A stretch of 64,000 nucleotides of DNA from CAVSJR01 sp963728285 (GCA_963728285.1 CAVSJR010000005.1:595927-659926); one strand, 5' to 3'; shown: positions 48,621 to 58,830, counted from the first letter of the stretch. Notes: generated by a model not told the origin, from the letters alone. Made by a program: numbers and translations.

Positions 48621-49733
48621 TCATTGCTTACTCGGCAGGAGGGCCGAGACCTGGTCGAGGGTCTCGACCGTGGGGCCCAAGTCGAACACCTTGCTCAGAC
48701 GCCGTGCCAACGAGAGCATGTCGCCCATCGGCATCGGGTCCCAGGCGAACGGCGGGCCCGCGACCTCGCCGGACCCATCGGGCCACGGTTCCCGTAGCAG
48801 GGCCCGCGCGATCGGCTTCTCGGCGTGGTTCATGAGCGGCACCATCGCCGTGTCGATCAATGGGCTCTCGTCTCCGGCTCCCCAGACCTGCTCCATCACA
48901 TCGAGCTGGAGCGAGTAACAGGCATCGAACAGTCGAGACAGATCGTGAAGCTCGCCGTCGGGCAGATCGGCCGACGACGGGTCGAGGCGCATCGGGTGCA
49001 CGTCGCCGAGGGGTGTCCTGCCCTCGACGATGTCGAGGAACCGCCAGTAGTGGGCCGGCTCCGGAGCTCCCTGGAACCCGAACGGTTGCAGCTTGAGGTG
49101 GGGGAGGCGGGTGGTGAGGTCGAAGCCGACCGGCGCGAGCGCCGACGTGTGCGTTCCCTCGCCCTGCTCGACGATTTCCTCGATCGCGAGGAGGGCGGAA
49201 TCCAGGTCGGTCACGGCGAACAGGGCGCCGCCGCCGTGACCGGCATACCCCTTCGTGACCTGCGTCCGTGGGTCGCCCGTGAACACCTCGTTCCCCAGGC
49301 GCGCAAGCGCGGCGACGATCGCCTCGTAGAACTGCGCGAGCGTCTCGTATCGGTCGGTCTCGGGCGGCGCGCCCGGCTCCTCGGGCTGCTCGATCCGCAG
49401 GAAGACGTCGCGAATGAGATCGACCGACGCCGGCGCAAGGTGCAGCACGAGTGGTTGCTTCGGGTCGTGGTGGCGCATCGGCTCGGGGTAGCGAGGGGCG
49501 GCATCGCCCGTGAACCGCGGCCTCCCGCCGACCGCGGTGAGCAGGTTCGCTGCGAGAGCGATGTGCAGCATCTCCTCGCGAACCACGTACTTGATCGAGG
49601 TGGCGGCCTCGGAATCGGGATCCACCACGCTCCACATCGCGTACTCGTACGGCGGGATCGTGCAGTGTTCGATCTCGACCGCCCACTGGAGGTGGCGGCG
49701 GAGCTCCTCGACGTGGGCGATCGGCTCGACCAT
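48621..49733 (-). CDS. ferritin-like protein (VioB/iminophenyl-pyruvate dimer synthase-type domain)
   Basis: The 370-residue protein shows the helical ferritin-like core: LQWAVEIEHCTIPPYEYAMW and VVREEMLHIALAANLL carry the Glu and His iron ligands. A later helix (ALARLGNEVFTGD) and a C-terminal segment follow. VioB-like domains use an iron centre to couple oxidised aromatic imines in bisindole pathways. No tryptophan-oxidase or other pathway gene is nearby, so a stand-alone oxygenase or storage role is as likely. The frame is intact. Confidence 0.7.
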   Translation of the reverse strand: MVEPIAHVEELRRHLQWAVEIEHCTIPPYEYAMWSVVDPDSEAATSIKYVVREEMLHIALAANLLTAVGGRPRFTGDAAPRYPEPMRHHDPKQPLVLHLAPASVDLIRDVFLRIEQPEEPGAPPETDRYETLAQFYEAIVAALARLGNEVFTGDPRTQVTKGYAGHGGGALFAVTDLDSALLAIEEIVEQGEGTHTSALAPVGFDLTTRLPHLKLQPFGFQGAPEPAHYWRFLDIVEGRTPLGDVHPMRLDPSSADLPDGELHDLSRLFDACYSLQLDVMEQVWGAGDESPLIDTAMVPLMNHAEKPIARALLREPWPDGSGEVAGPPFAWDPMPMGDMLSLARRLSKVFDLGPTVETLDQVSALLPSKQ

Positions 49734-49856
49734 GGTCTCGACTGTCCGCGGATGCTACTCGGTTCGGGTGCGAGGCGGGCCCGCGCGCTGCAGGTGGTCT
49801 CCGGGCCTTACGATCCGAGGCTTGCGACGCCCACAACCGGAGAGAATCTCGAGGCC

Positions 49857-50318
49857 ATGCTCCATGCAGCCATGCGACGGCCGGCACGGACGGCGGTGCT
49901 CCTGGCTGCCTTCGCGGCCGTCGGCCTCGCGTCGGTCTTCCTCGGCGACGTCGCATTTCGGCATGGCTGGTCGATGGCGCCGTGGCTTGCCTGGCCGGGT
50001 GGCGCCACGCCATTCTTCGTCGCTGGACTCGTCGTGTGGTCCTTGCTTCTTGTACCGGCGGCCAGGCTGGAGGGCAGTTGGACTCGGAGGTTCGGTGCGT
50101 TGTGTCTCGTCGGCACGACCGCCGGTGTCATCGTGCAGCTGCTCGACGATCACGTGCTGAACCACGCTGGAACCGACAATCCTCTGGGGATCGGGATTCC
50201 AAGCCCGTATCAGGACTACCTCACGGGCCTGGCTCTCCTCGTTCTTGCCGCCGCCTTTGTCGGCGCCCTCATTACCGCTCCCGCACGGATCGCCGAGAAT
50301 CGTCGAGCCGCCGGGTGA
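49857..50318 (+). CDS. four-helix integral membrane protein
   Basis: From ATG 49857 the product has 153 residues with about four hydrophobic helices (around 12-33, 45-66, 77-97 and 122-143). Between the last two lies a loop with LLDDHVLNHAGTDNPLG. There are no catalytic or transport signatures. The start is chosen at the first helix-proximal ATG (LHAAMRRPARTA). Function unknown. Confidence 0.5.
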   Translation: MLHAAMRRPARTAVLLAAFAAVGLASVFLGDVAFRHGWSMAPWLAWPGGATPFFVAGLVVWSLLLVPAARLEGSWTRRFGALCLVGTTAGVIVQLLDDHVLNHAGTDNPLGIGIPSPYQDYLTGLALLVLAAAFVGALITAPARIAENRRAAG

Positions 50319-50452
50319 TGATGGCCCTCTCGAATGGGCTGAGGTTGGAGCGATACTGAAGCTGGACCTCGAAAGCTCATGACGTAGAGTTCACAATCGT
50401 ATGCGCAAGAGCACGCGATGATGGACCGTGAATGCGAGGAGGCGCTTCGCCG

Positions 50453-50656
50453 ATGCCGAAGATCCAGGGACTCTCGAAGTCGGCCGCCAACTATCGCCAG
50501 GCGTCCAAGCCCCAGTTCAGCTGCGCGCAATGCAAGTTCATGTTCCCGAGGTTGGCGGTCGGTGGATGCAGATTCGTTCGCGGCGTGATTCGCGCGAGTG
50601 CCACATGCGACGAATTCACGCCTCGTCAGCAGGGCACGGGCGATAGGCCACGCTAG
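50453..50656 (+). CDS. small HiPIP-like (high-potential Fe-S) protein
   Basis: The 67-residue protein has four cysteines in the order CAQC, GGC and TCDEF near the C-terminus. Small high-potential iron-sulphur proteins coordinate one 4Fe-4S cluster with this kind of C-x2-C ... C ... C order. The usual aromatic residues around the cluster are only partly present (FMFP). There is no signal peptide, so it would stay cytoplasmic. GAGGAGG lies ten bases before ATG 50453. Length and cysteine order fit the family; the call is by pattern only. Confidence 0.5.
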   Translation: MPKIQGLSKSAANYRQASKPQFSCAQCKFMFPRLAVGGCRFVRGVIRASATCDEFTPRQQGTGDRPR

Positions 50657-50881
50657 GAAGGCCACGGCCCGGCATCGCGAGGACACCCTCGAGGTGAGTG
50701 TGGCCCCGCTGGGTCCCGGGCGAGGGTGGGCGTCGGGTACCCACGACCGCCCGATGTGGGTTGGTCCCTTGGCTGAGGCGGCGATCGGGCGAGGCGCCCT
50801 CCCCGACCGGGATCCCGGCCGGAGAGAACGCTCCACGAGCCTCCGAGCAGCCCGTCGGTCGCGGGCCCAACGGCTCAGCCG

Positions 50882-51364
50882 TTACGGCTTCGCCAGGGAG
50901 AGCTGCCCGCGAATGGCTCCGTTCGGGAACGGCCGATTGTGGATGTTTACGTAGAAGTTGCCCGGGGTCGCGATGATCCGGTCGATCAGGTCGCTGTTGA
51001 CATCGCTCACGCAGCCGTCCACACCCTTGATCGTGTTGGGTAGCGGCACCTCTGTCTCGAACAGAAGAACCCGGACGGGGCCCGCCACGCCGGTCGCGCC
51101 CCGGTGAATGTGGGCCGCGACGGGGGCGCGGATCTGCTGCCAGTCGAGCTCGAAGCAGACCGTGTCCGCCGTGGGATCGAGCGTAATCGTCGCCGAGCCG
51201 GACCCGTTCGGGTCTCCGGGCCCAGGTACCTCCTCATCACCGGACAGGGACGCGGTGAGAACCGTCGTTGTTGGGGGCCCGGCGAGCGAATGCCCCAGGA
51301 ACAGCAATGAGGCCAGGCTGGCCGCCAGAAGGAGGCCGAGGACCGTTCGAACGTGTGTGCGCAT
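50882..51364 (-). CDS. secreted CHRD-domain protein
   Basis: From ATG 51364 (GGGGAAG upstream) the product has 160 residues: a signal peptide (about 1-28, ending HSLAG) then a CHRD domain. The CHRD marks are GSGSATITLDP, AHIHRGATGVAGPVRVLL, FYVNIHNRPFPNGAIRGQL and a Cys pair. CHRD proteins are extracellular, often envelope- or matrix-associated. No partner is evident. Confidence 0.85.
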   Translation of the reverse strand: MRTHVRTVLGLLLAASLASLLFLGHSLAGPPTTTVLTASLSGDEEVPGPGDPNGSGSATITLDPTADTVCFELDWQQIRAPVAAHIHRGATGVAGPVRVLLFETEVPLPNTIKGVDGCVSDVNSDLIDRIIATPGNFYVNIHNRPFPNGAIRGQLSLAKP

Positions 51365-51647
51365 GGCATCTTCCCCTTTCGTTCCGCTCGCTCTGCGCGA
51401 GTCGCCACCGAGGCAAGCCCCCGTGCTAGCACGCGCGCCGGGAACGAACATCACCTTTCCTACGTACCTGGGTTACGCTTCCGCCGGCTCATTCCTACAG
51501 TCCCGTTGCATGCGCTCATCGAGAGCTTTTGTATGGCCGTCCATCAGGTCGTTCGCCCACGTTCATTCAAATTCTCGGGTGGCTGGCCACCACCGGGCCC
51601 CCGGCCGGCCGTGCGGAGGACGGAGCATGGCTCGGTACGATGCCCAC

Positions 51648-51917
51648 ATGAACAAGCAGTTCACCGCGACGCTGCAGAAGAGTCCCAGCAAGGGCGGCTG
51701 GACCTATGTGGTGATGCCCGAGTCGGTGGAGTTCTTTGGCACTCGCGGGCTCGTCAAGGTGCGGGGCACCATCGACGGCCACCCATTTCGCAGTTCGTTC
51801 ATGGCCATGGGGGACGGCACCCACATGCTGCCCGTGAAGGCGGACATTCGCAAGGCCATCGGCAAGGAAGCGGGCGATACCGTGAAGGTCCGCCTGCAGG
51901 AGCGGATCGCCGGGTAG
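51648..51917 (+). CDS. DUF1905 domain protein
   Basis: The 89-residue protein matches the DUF1905 fold: FTATLQKSPSKGGWTYV, EFFGTRGLVKVRGTIDG and GDTVKVRLQERI. Similar domains occur alone or fused to YdeI-like domains. Biochemical role unknown. The frame is intact and the start ATG 51648 sits at the domain edge. Confidence 0.85.
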   Translation: MNKQFTATLQKSPSKGGWTYVVMPESVEFFGTRGLVKVRGTIDGHPFRSSFMAMGDGTHMLPVKADIRKAIGKEAGDTVKVRLQERIAG

Positions 51918-51935
51918 GCGCGTCCGCATGCGCTC

Positions 51936-52307
51936 CTAGTCGGGACTCGTCCCGACGCAGAATTCGTTCCCCTCCGGGTCCTGCATGACGGTCCAGACAT
52001 AGCCGTTCTCGGCCAGTGTCTGCCCGAGCAAACGACGACCGCCGAGTGCCTCGACGCGCGCACACGCCTCGTCCAGGTCTTGGACGGAGAGGTCCAGGTG
52101 CAGTCGGTTCTTCGTCATCTTCGGTTCGGGTACGCGCTGGAATCGCAGGATCGGAATGCCCGGAGCGGGCACGAGGTCGACGTAGTGGGTTCCGTCGCCG
52201 ATGGGCGGCTCGATCCCCGTCCCGAACACCGCCGCCCAGAAGCGCGCAAGCTCCAGAGGATCTGCGCAGTCGATTGCGATGGCGTTGAGGTCGCCGACCG
52301 GGTCCAC
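51936..52307 (-). CDS. VOC (glyoxalase/bleomycin-resistance) family protein
   Basis: The 123-residue protein has the two beta-alpha-beta-beta-beta modules of the vicinal oxygen chelate fold: AIAIDCADPLELARFWAAVF in the first, LHLDLSVQDLDEACARVEAL and MQDPEGNEFCV in the second. Metal-ligand histidine and glutamate positions are plausible (LHLDL, GNEF). VOC proteins include lyases, dioxygenases and binding proteins. The acting substrate is unknown. Confidence 0.85.
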   Translation of the reverse strand: MDPVGDLNAIAIDCADPLELARFWAAVFGTGIEPPIGDGTHYVDLVPAPGIPILRFQRVPEPKMTKNRLHLDLSVQDLDEACARVEALGGRRLLGQTLAENGYVWTVMQDPEGNEFCVGTSPD

Positions 52308-52466
52308 GCGTCGATGCTATCGGCTGAGGATGAACGCAGGCGGGCGCGGCCTGCGTGCATACCGACGGAGTTCCCATGCTCAGGGGTCTAGGCTGACGGA
52401 GACTCCGAGGCCCACAGGCTCGGATGGGCGGTTCTTGTGGCGGCATGAGGACGGAGCGGGACCTGA

Positions 52467-52925
52467 ATGCCGAAATTGAGTGCGGGGCTGCTCCTCTATC
52501 GGAACGTTGAGGGGACGACCGAGGTGCTCCTCGTGCACCCAGGGGGCCCCTTCTGGGCCAGGCGGGACGACGGCGCTTGGTCGTTGCCGAAGGGGGAGTA
52601 CGGGCCGAACGAGGACCCGCTCGGAGCCGCGATCCGAGAGTTCCAGGAGGAGCTGGGGCTCGACCCGCCGGACGAGCCGCCCGTGTTCCTCGGTGAGCTG
52701 CGCCAGCCGAGCGGCAAGCGAGTCAGCGCCTGGGCGCTCCAAGGCGATCTCGATGTCCGCGCCGTTCGAAGCAACACGTTCACGATGGAATGGCCATCCG
52801 GCTCCGGCGTGATGCGAGAGTTCCCGGAGGTCGACCGAGCCGAGTGGTTCGGCCTCGAGGCGGCCCGGCGAAAACTCCTGCCCGGCCAGGTCGGCTTCCT
52901 CGATCGGCTCTCCGAAATGCTGTAA
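52467..52925 (+). CDS. Nudix hydrolase
   Basis: The 152-residue protein contains a complete Nudix box, from G at GEYGPNEDP through REFQEELGL, matching Gx5Ex7REUxEExGU. Leading beta strands (SAGLLLYRNVEG, GAWSLPKG) are typical. Nudix enzymes hydrolyse nucleoside diphosphates linked to another group. The specific substrate is not indicated. The frame is intact. The start ATG 52467 is the first of the domain. Confidence 0.92.
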   Translation: MPKLSAGLLLYRNVEGTTEVLLVHPGGPFWARRDDGAWSLPKGEYGPNEDPLGAAIREFQEELGLDPPDEPPVFLGELRQPSGKRVSAWALQGDLDVRAVRSNTFTMEWPSGSGVMREFPEVDRAEWFGLEAARRKLLPGQVGFLDRLSEML

Positions 52926-53031
52926 AGCTGAACGAAGCGTCTGAACGTCCGCGGACCACCAACCGCCGCTCGCCCAACAAGGCCAGTCCCCGGCGGAGCG
53001 CGCTTCACGTCGGCCCGGAAGGTAGAGAGAG

Positions 53032-53592
53032 ATGGTGCAGTGGAACGGGACGATCGTCCTGAGGACCCCCCGGCTGCTCCTGCGCACGTTTCGCCGTGAC
53101 GACCTGTCGCAGTATGCGGCCCTCAACGCCGATCCCGAGGTGGTGAGGTACCTGGGCGGCGTACCTCTGACCCGCCGCCACTCGGACGAGATCGCGGAGT
53201 GGGCCCAGCAGTGCTACTCGGACGAGGGGATCGGCCTGCTGGCCGTCGAACGCCGTGACGATGGGGTCTTTCTGGGGATGTGCGGGCTTCACCACCAGCA
53301 GTCCTACCCCGACGAGGTCGAGGTGGGGTGGCGATTGGCCCGCGAGCACTGGGGGAAGGGCTACGCCACGGAGGCGGCCACCGGATGGCTCGATCACGCC
53401 TTCGAGTCACTGGAGCTGCCGCGGGTCATCTCCATCACGGATCCGCCCAACGAGCGCAGCTTGGCGGTGATGCGTCGCTTGGGGATGGAGTTCGACCACG
53501 AAGCCGAGATCGAGGACGAGGGTGTGGTCTTTCAGGCAGTGGTGTATTCGATCACCGCCGATCGGTGGCGCCACCGTGCCGAACGGGTTTGA
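53032..53592 (+). CDS. GNAT-family acetyltransferase (RimJ/RimL-like)
   Basis: The 186-residue protein begins with TPRLLLRTFRRDDL. It has the acetyl-CoA signature LAREHWGKGYATEAATGWLD and a helix with NERSLAVMRRLGM. It belongs to the same branch as the gene at 11571. The acceptor is unknown. GGAAGGTAGAGAG precedes the ATG. Confidence 0.88.
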   Translation: MVQWNGTIVLRTPRLLLRTFRRDDLSQYAALNADPEVVRYLGGVPLTRRHSDEIAEWAQQCYSDEGIGLLAVERRDDGVFLGMCGLHHQQSYPDEVEVGWRLAREHWGKGYATEAATGWLDHAFESLELPRVISITDPPNERSLAVMRRLGMEFDHEAEIEDEGVVFQAVVYSITADRWRHRAERV

Positions 53593-53717
53593 ATCGGCAG
53601 GGCCGGCCAACGGTCTCGGCCGGTCCCGAGTGTGCGCAGTCGATTGCCGCGTGGCAGTATCGGATCGGAACGGTTGGAACGAATCCGTGAGCGAAAGCCG
53701 GGAAAAGGGGAGCGGTC

Positions 53718-53960
53718 ATGGACGACCAGGAGGTCATCGACCGGATCAACCAGCTCGCCAACGAGGAGCACGAGCTCTTCGGGAAGGAGTCTCGAGGGGA
53801 GGCGTCGGAGTCCGACCAGCAACGACTGCAGCGTCTCGAGGTCAGCCTCGACCAGTGTTGGGACCTCCTCCATCAGCGCCGGGCTCGAAGGGCAGCGGGG
53901 TTCGATCCGGATGAGGCCAACGTCCGCGACGAAACGACCGTGGAGGGATACGTCGAGTGA
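53718..53960 (+). CDS. DUF2630 family protein
   Basis: The 80-residue protein is a two-helix acidic protein with DRINQLANEEHELFGKE and LDQCWDLLHQRRARRAAGFD, the hallmark of DUF2630, which is found almost only in Actinomycetota. Its role is unknown. The start ATG 53718 follows a GAGCGGTC stretch. It supports the actinobacterial assignment of the window. Confidence 0.9.
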   Translation: MDDQEVIDRINQLANEEHELFGKESRGEASESDQQRLQRLEVSLDQCWDLLHQRRARRAAGFDPDEANVRDETTVEGYVE

Positions 53961-53979
53961 TCCCACGTCCGCGGACACC

Positions 53980-54826
53980 TCAGCCTGGCTCGCGCAGGCG
54001 CCAGATGCGCAGCTCGTTCTCTCCTGCCTGCACCGAGAAGAGCCCTTGTGACGACGCTTCCGAGAGCAGAGCGTGAAGCTCGGACTCGAAGGCAGCGAGA
54101 CGCTCACCGAACAGGTGTGGGGCAGAGCGCGAGACCGAGTACACCGAGGCGACAACCTCGTCCGCCGTCCTCGTGATCACCCTCGTGTCGGCGATGGTGA
54201 CGACGTCCGGACCTGAGAACCCCGCCTGGTCCAGCACCCATTCCTCGTCCGACGGCGTCCCGTCTCGGAGCACGCCCCGTCCGGCGCGACGAAGCGAGCC
54301 GAGGTATCGCTCGACCAGTTCAGCTATCGAATCGTACGGGGGAGTTGGATGCTCCGGCGGATCGACGGGATCCACCCCTTGATGCGTGTAGCCGTGAACG
54401 AGAACGAGCCTCCCGCGGGCCGGCTCGAGCATGTGCCGAAGAGCCCGTGCGACCCGATCCCGCTGCATCCAGTGGAAGGACTGGGCGAACGTCGCCACGC
54501 GAAACGACCCGAGGCCGGCCGGAAGGTCCTCGCCCCGCAGGTTGAGCCACGTCGCGTTCTCGATCCCCCTTCGCCGTCCCTCCCTCGCGGCCTCGAAGAC
54601 CATGTCCGGCATCCGCGTCGATGCCGAGGACCTCCTCGAAGAAAGGCGCGAGATCCATGGCGATGAGGCCCGGTCCGGTACCGACGTCGATCAATCGACC
54701 CGTCCCGTCCAGGTCCAACGCGTCGACGAGCGCTTGAGCAAGATGCGGGGCGTATGGAAGTCGGCCCTTGAGGTAGTAGGGAGCACTGCCACCGTACAGC
54801 GTTGGGTCCCACTCCCAGCCCGCCAT
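53980..54826 (-). CDS. SAM-dependent methyltransferase (frameshifted)
   Basis: From ATG 54826 (AGWEWDPTLYGG) the N-terminal half includes motif I, LIDVGTGPGLIAMDLA. A one-base insertion near 54618, inside VLGIDADP, separates it from the second half (MVFEAAREGRRRGIENATW, VATFAQSFHWMQRDRV). The corrected protein has about 280 residues, normal for the Methyltransf_11/25 group. It is convergent with the DUF2630 gene. Confidence 0.78.
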
Positions 54827-54979
54827 GCGCGAACAGCCTAGTGGTGTCGTGCCGCCCCTTGTGGCCTCGGTTGATCGCGGCCGACGGTGGAGCCGGCGGG
54901 TGGCGGGCACATCGGGAGCGCGCCGGAAATGGCCTTCCAACGGATGCCCGCTCCATCAAAGAGTGCCCATACTCGACCC

Positions 54980-55812
54980 ATGATCAACCGGACGACGAGA
55001 GCGAGCGGGCGGCCCGAGGGGGCGACGGTGGCTCGGATGGCGGCCGTCCTCGTGCTCACCGTGGCATTCATGGCGATGCTCGGCCTGGCGATTCCCACGG
55101 CGGCCGCCGACAGCATGCTTCTCGCGGATTTCGAGGTCTCCGGCCTCGCGATTGCGCCGAACGGGGCGCTGCAGGTCGGGGGAAGCTACGTGTGCCCGAC
55201 CGGCTACGCGACGCGGGGGAGGTACCACGCGCTCGCTTCCGTATTTCAACGGGGCTCGAGCGGCGGGTTCGATGGATCGCGGTTCTTTGGCCTGCGCATC
55301 GTGTGCGATGGAACGTGGAGCGAGGTTGCCTCAGGATTCCCGAGGTCGGCATGGAAGGGACCTTCAACCCCGACCTGCCACTGGTCATCTCGCTGAGCCT
55401 CTTCGCATCCGGCGACGAGGAGGACTTCGTGTCGGCCTACGATCGGGAGACGCTGACCGTCCAGAGTCTCCTCGCCGACATCGGCATCGGCAGCGTCGAG
55501 TTCATCGAGGACGGCGCCGTGCGGGTGACCGGAGCCTACGTGTGCCCGGACGGCTACGACGTCGATCTAACGTTTGCGCGGGTCTCACAACCGATCGGAC
55601 CCGGAACGCTCAAGGTCAGACACTTCGACCGACGCGTCGTCTGCGACGGCGCTCAACATGACCTGGCGGTGGCGTTTCACGAGTCGCGGTCGGGCGAGCC
55701 GTTCGTGCCCGATGTTGCGACCGATGTTCAGCTTTACGTCGACGCGACTAGCTCGGACGGAGAAAACCTCGTGCAGGCCATCGACCAACGGACGCTGATC
55801 ATCCAGGAATGA
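54980..55812 (+). CDS. secreted protein with two tandem modules (frameshifted)
   Basis: A signal peptide (about residues 20-45) precedes two copies of one module: YVCPTGYATRG with an IVCDG end, and YVCPDGYDVDL with a VVCDG end. After each copy comes a similar strand set (DRETLTV and DQRTLII). A frameshift near 55345, most simply a one-base deletion, lies at the end of copy one. The Cys pairs at both ends of each module suggest disulphides. The corrected length is about 275. Family not recognised; it resembles repeated beta-sandwich surface domains. Confidence 0.6.
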
Positions 55813-55991
55813 GCTGAGCAAAAGGGCGTTCCCACCATCCCTTCGCCAACCGTGACGGCGACGCACGTAGGCGCAGGGTCCCCGGAACCACGTCTCGTGT
55901 GCGTGGACGCGATTCTCGATTAAGGGGAGCATGAGCCGCGGTCGAGATGGCCGTGGGCCCTTGGGCCGAGCAGGCTGTAGGGTTCGACGAC

Positions 55992-56582
55992 ATGAACGTC
56001 TCCGTATTCGGGTCGGGCGGCCGGACCGGCCGCGACGTCGTGGACGAGGCCCTTGCGCGCGGCCACGCGGTGACGGCGGTCGCGCGACGTCCACCCGACC
56101 CGCCCTTGAACGCTGCCGCGGAGACCGTGGTCGCCGACCTCGGAGACTCGGCCGCCGTGACGTCCGCGCTTGGGAGCGCCGACGCAGTCGTCTCCGCCAT
56201 GGGTCCCGTCGGCGATGACCCGGGGACCGAGTACTCCGACGGCATCGTCGCGCTCGTGGAGTCGATGGAGGCGTCCACCGTCCGCAGAATCGTAATCGCC
56301 GCGAACGCGCGTGTCCTCGACGACCGACCGCTCAAAGGCCCGTACGCGGCGGTATCCGAGGAGCACCGGCGGGCGCTCGACGCCATCCGCCGCAGCACGC
56401 TCGACTGGACGGTGGTCGCGACCCCGATGCTGTCCGACGCCGAGCCCCGCCACTCCTACACGGCCACGGTGGACGGGCGAGGCGAGGGCCGCAGCATCGT
56501 TCGGCAGGACTACGCGGTCGCGCTCGTCGATGCCGTGGACCACGATGATTGGGTCCGGCACATCGTCGACGTCACCGATTGA
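55992..56582 (+). CDS. NAD(P)-binding protein (NmrA/atypical SDR)
   Basis: The 196-residue protein starts with VFGSGGRTGRDVVDEALARG, an NAD(P)-binding glycine loop, and has VADLGDSAAV and VRRIVIAANARVL. The middle shows atypical-SDR features without a clear YxxxK dyad. Such proteins are often redox sensors or divergent reductases. The start ATG 55992 is where the Rossmann fold begins; upstream codons are not convincing. Confidence 0.75.
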   Translation: MNVSVFGSGGRTGRDVVDEALARGHAVTAVARRPPDPPLNAAAETVVADLGDSAAVTSALGSADAVVSAMGPVGDDPGTEYSDGIVALVESMEASTVRRIVIAANARVLDDRPLKGPYAAVSEEHRRALDAIRRSTLDWTVVATPMLSDAEPRHSYTATVDGRGEGRSIVRQDYAVALVDAVDHDDWVRHIVDVTD

Positions 56583-56736
56583 GTCGGACCTCCAACGTGC
56601 CCTGCACGTCCGCCGAAGGCCGGCAACGTGCGAGCGAACGACAGCGTCCATGGCTCCCGAGGTTTGAACGCAACCGGATCGCAACCGACGCTCCTTCAGT
56701 CCGGCGGATCATCGCCCATGACCTCGTCGTCGGACG

Positions 56737-58451
56737 TCAGTCGATCTTCGTTTGTGGGGTCGCCCAGGTCGCACCCGTGTGCTCGCGGAAGGCATCGATG
56801 GCTGCGTCCATGGTGGGGAAGAAGTGGTTCGGATCGATGGTTCGCGTCAACTCGTATCGCTCGATCTTGCGGCGGACCGGGTCCTTCATCTCCGCGAAGG
56901 CGAGGCTGATCCCTCGGTCGTTGAGCTCCTGCGTCGAGATCCTCGAGCATGTCCGCGGCGGTGGTGTCGACGTCCGTGATCGGCTCGGCGGCAATAATGA
57001 TCCACACCGGCGGGGGGTCGGACACCGCAAGCGCGCGGATCCGCTCGCGGAACGTTCGCGCGTTCGCGAAGAACAGCGGCGCGTCGAACCGGAAGAGGAT
57101 GCATCCCGGGAGCAGTTCGGCGTCGGGGTAGCTGCGGACGTCATGATACCCGGGAACGTCGCGCGCCCGCCCCAGCACGGCCTGGTACGGCCACCAGGCC
57201 CGCCGGAACACGTTGCCGATCGAGAGGGCCACCGCGATCGCGATGCCCGGCAGCACGCCGAGGAGCGCGACGCCCAGGAAGGCGGCGATCGACAGCGCGA
57301 ACTCGGTCCGCCGCTGGCGAAGGAGTCGCACCGTTCCGGGGATGTCGGCGAGCGACAGGGATGCGGCGATCACCACCGCGGCCAGCGTCGGCTGTGGGAG
57401 ATTGCGCAACAGGCCGGGAACGAACAGCAGCATCAGGGTGATCGCGAGCGCCCCGACCAGGCCGGTCAGCTGCGTCTTCGCCCCCGCCTGCTCGGCGACG
57501 GCGGTCCTCGAGCCGCTGGTGCTGACCGGGAACCCCTGGAAGAACCCGGCCGCGATGTTCGAGGTGCCGATCCCGATCATCTCTTTGTTTCCGTCGACCA
57601 CCGCGCCCTGGCGAGCCGCGAACGCCGAGGCGGTCGAGATCGTGTCGGTGAGTGAGACGAGCGCGATGCCGGCCGCTCCGCCCACCAGGAGCGCGATATC
57701 GGAGACGGGCACGCTCGGGATCGTGAAGGGCGGGAACCCTTTCGGGAGGCCGCCGACGAGGGAGACCCCGTGGGCCGCGAGCTCGAAGAGGTTGGCGGCC
57801 AGGATCGAGACGACGACCGCGACGAGCACGGCCGGCACCCTCGGGAGGAAGCGTTGGAGCACGAGGATCAGCACGAGTCCGAGCAGGCCGATCGCGAGGG
57901 ATGCGGCGACCGCCTCCCCGCTCCGCGACGCCGCTCACGAATCCGGTTGCCTCCGCGACGAGGCCATCACCCTCGACCGAGAAGCCGAAGAGCTTGGGGA
58001 GCTGGCCGACCAGGATCGTGAGCGCGAGCCCGTTCATGTACCCGATCTGGGTGGGCTTGGAGAGCAGGTCGGCGATGAACCCGAGCTTCGCGGTGCCGGC
58101 GAGCACCGTGATCACGCCGACCATGATCGCGAGCATGGACGCGAGCGCGACCGCGCGGCCGGGGTCGCCGTCGGCCGCGACCAGGGGTAGCACGGTGGCG
58201 GCGATCATCGGGCCGAGGGAGGAGTCCGGGCCCAGCACGAGGATCTTGGATGGTCCGAAGATCGCGTACGCGACGAGGCACAGGATGGACGTGTAGAGGC
58301 CGGTGATCGTCGGAAGGCCGGCCAGCTCCGCGTAGGCCATGCCCTGAGGCACCAACAGCGCCGTGAGGACCAGTCCCGCGACGACATCGCGAGGCAACCA
58401 CTTCATCTGATAGGACGAGAGCGTCCGGAGTCCGGGCAGGGCGGATGTCAC
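56737..58451 (-). CDS. SulP-family inorganic anion transporter with STAS domain (frameshifted)
   Basis: The protein opens with RDVVAGLVLTALLVPQGMAY, the SulP signature, followed by about ten to twelve membrane segments. Later come TDTISTASAFAARQG and the C-terminal STAS domain (CILFRFDAPLFFANARTF, then LNDRGISLAFAEMKDPV). Two one-base insertions break it: near 57915, in VAERG/EAVAAS, and near 56943 in the STAS domain. Corrected length is about 570. The family moves sulphate, bicarbonate or other anions. The start is GTG 58451; a 25-codon extension exists. Confidence 0.85.
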
Positions 58452-58491
58452 GAACGCACGTCCCTGCCGGAGGCCGTCCCCGCGACGTCCG

Positions 58492-58683
58492 TCACAGGCC
58501 GGGGCTGCTCCGCATGATGCCGCCATCGGCGAAGATGGTGGTCGCGGTCACGTAGCTGGCGCCGTCGCCCGCGAGGAACGCCACCACGCTCCCGATCTCC
58601 TCCGGCTGTGCCATGCGGCCGAGCGGGATCGCGGCGTCGAGCGTCTTCATCTTGGACGGATCCTTCATGGTCCCGACGTTGCC
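58492..58683 (-). pseudogene. C-terminal fragment of a short-chain dehydrogenase
   Basis: The last 63 codons read MKTLDAAIPLGRMAQPEEIG, then VVAFLAGDGASYVTATTIF and ADGGI, the C-terminus of glucose 1-dehydrogenase-like SDR enzymes. The Rossmann fold and Tyr-Lys active site are missing; sequence upstream of about 58683 is unrelated. It is a truncated relic 40 bp ahead of the SulP gene. Confidence 0.72.
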
Positions 58684-58830
58684 ACTGCGCCCTGGTCCTT
58701 CAAATGTTTTCGTTTCGAGATGGTTCCTGACGGGTCTCACATCGGGTGCGCCGAAGGCGTGCTCCGCGGATCGCTCAGCCACGGTCACAGCGCCTTCCGT
58801 CTCCGGCACGCCTTGTGCGAGGATCACGTC

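Noticed and set aside
48825..49856. Long plus-strand frame running into the membrane protein at 49857
   Set aside because: It is antisense to the ferritin-like gene; only the last 153 codons look like protein.
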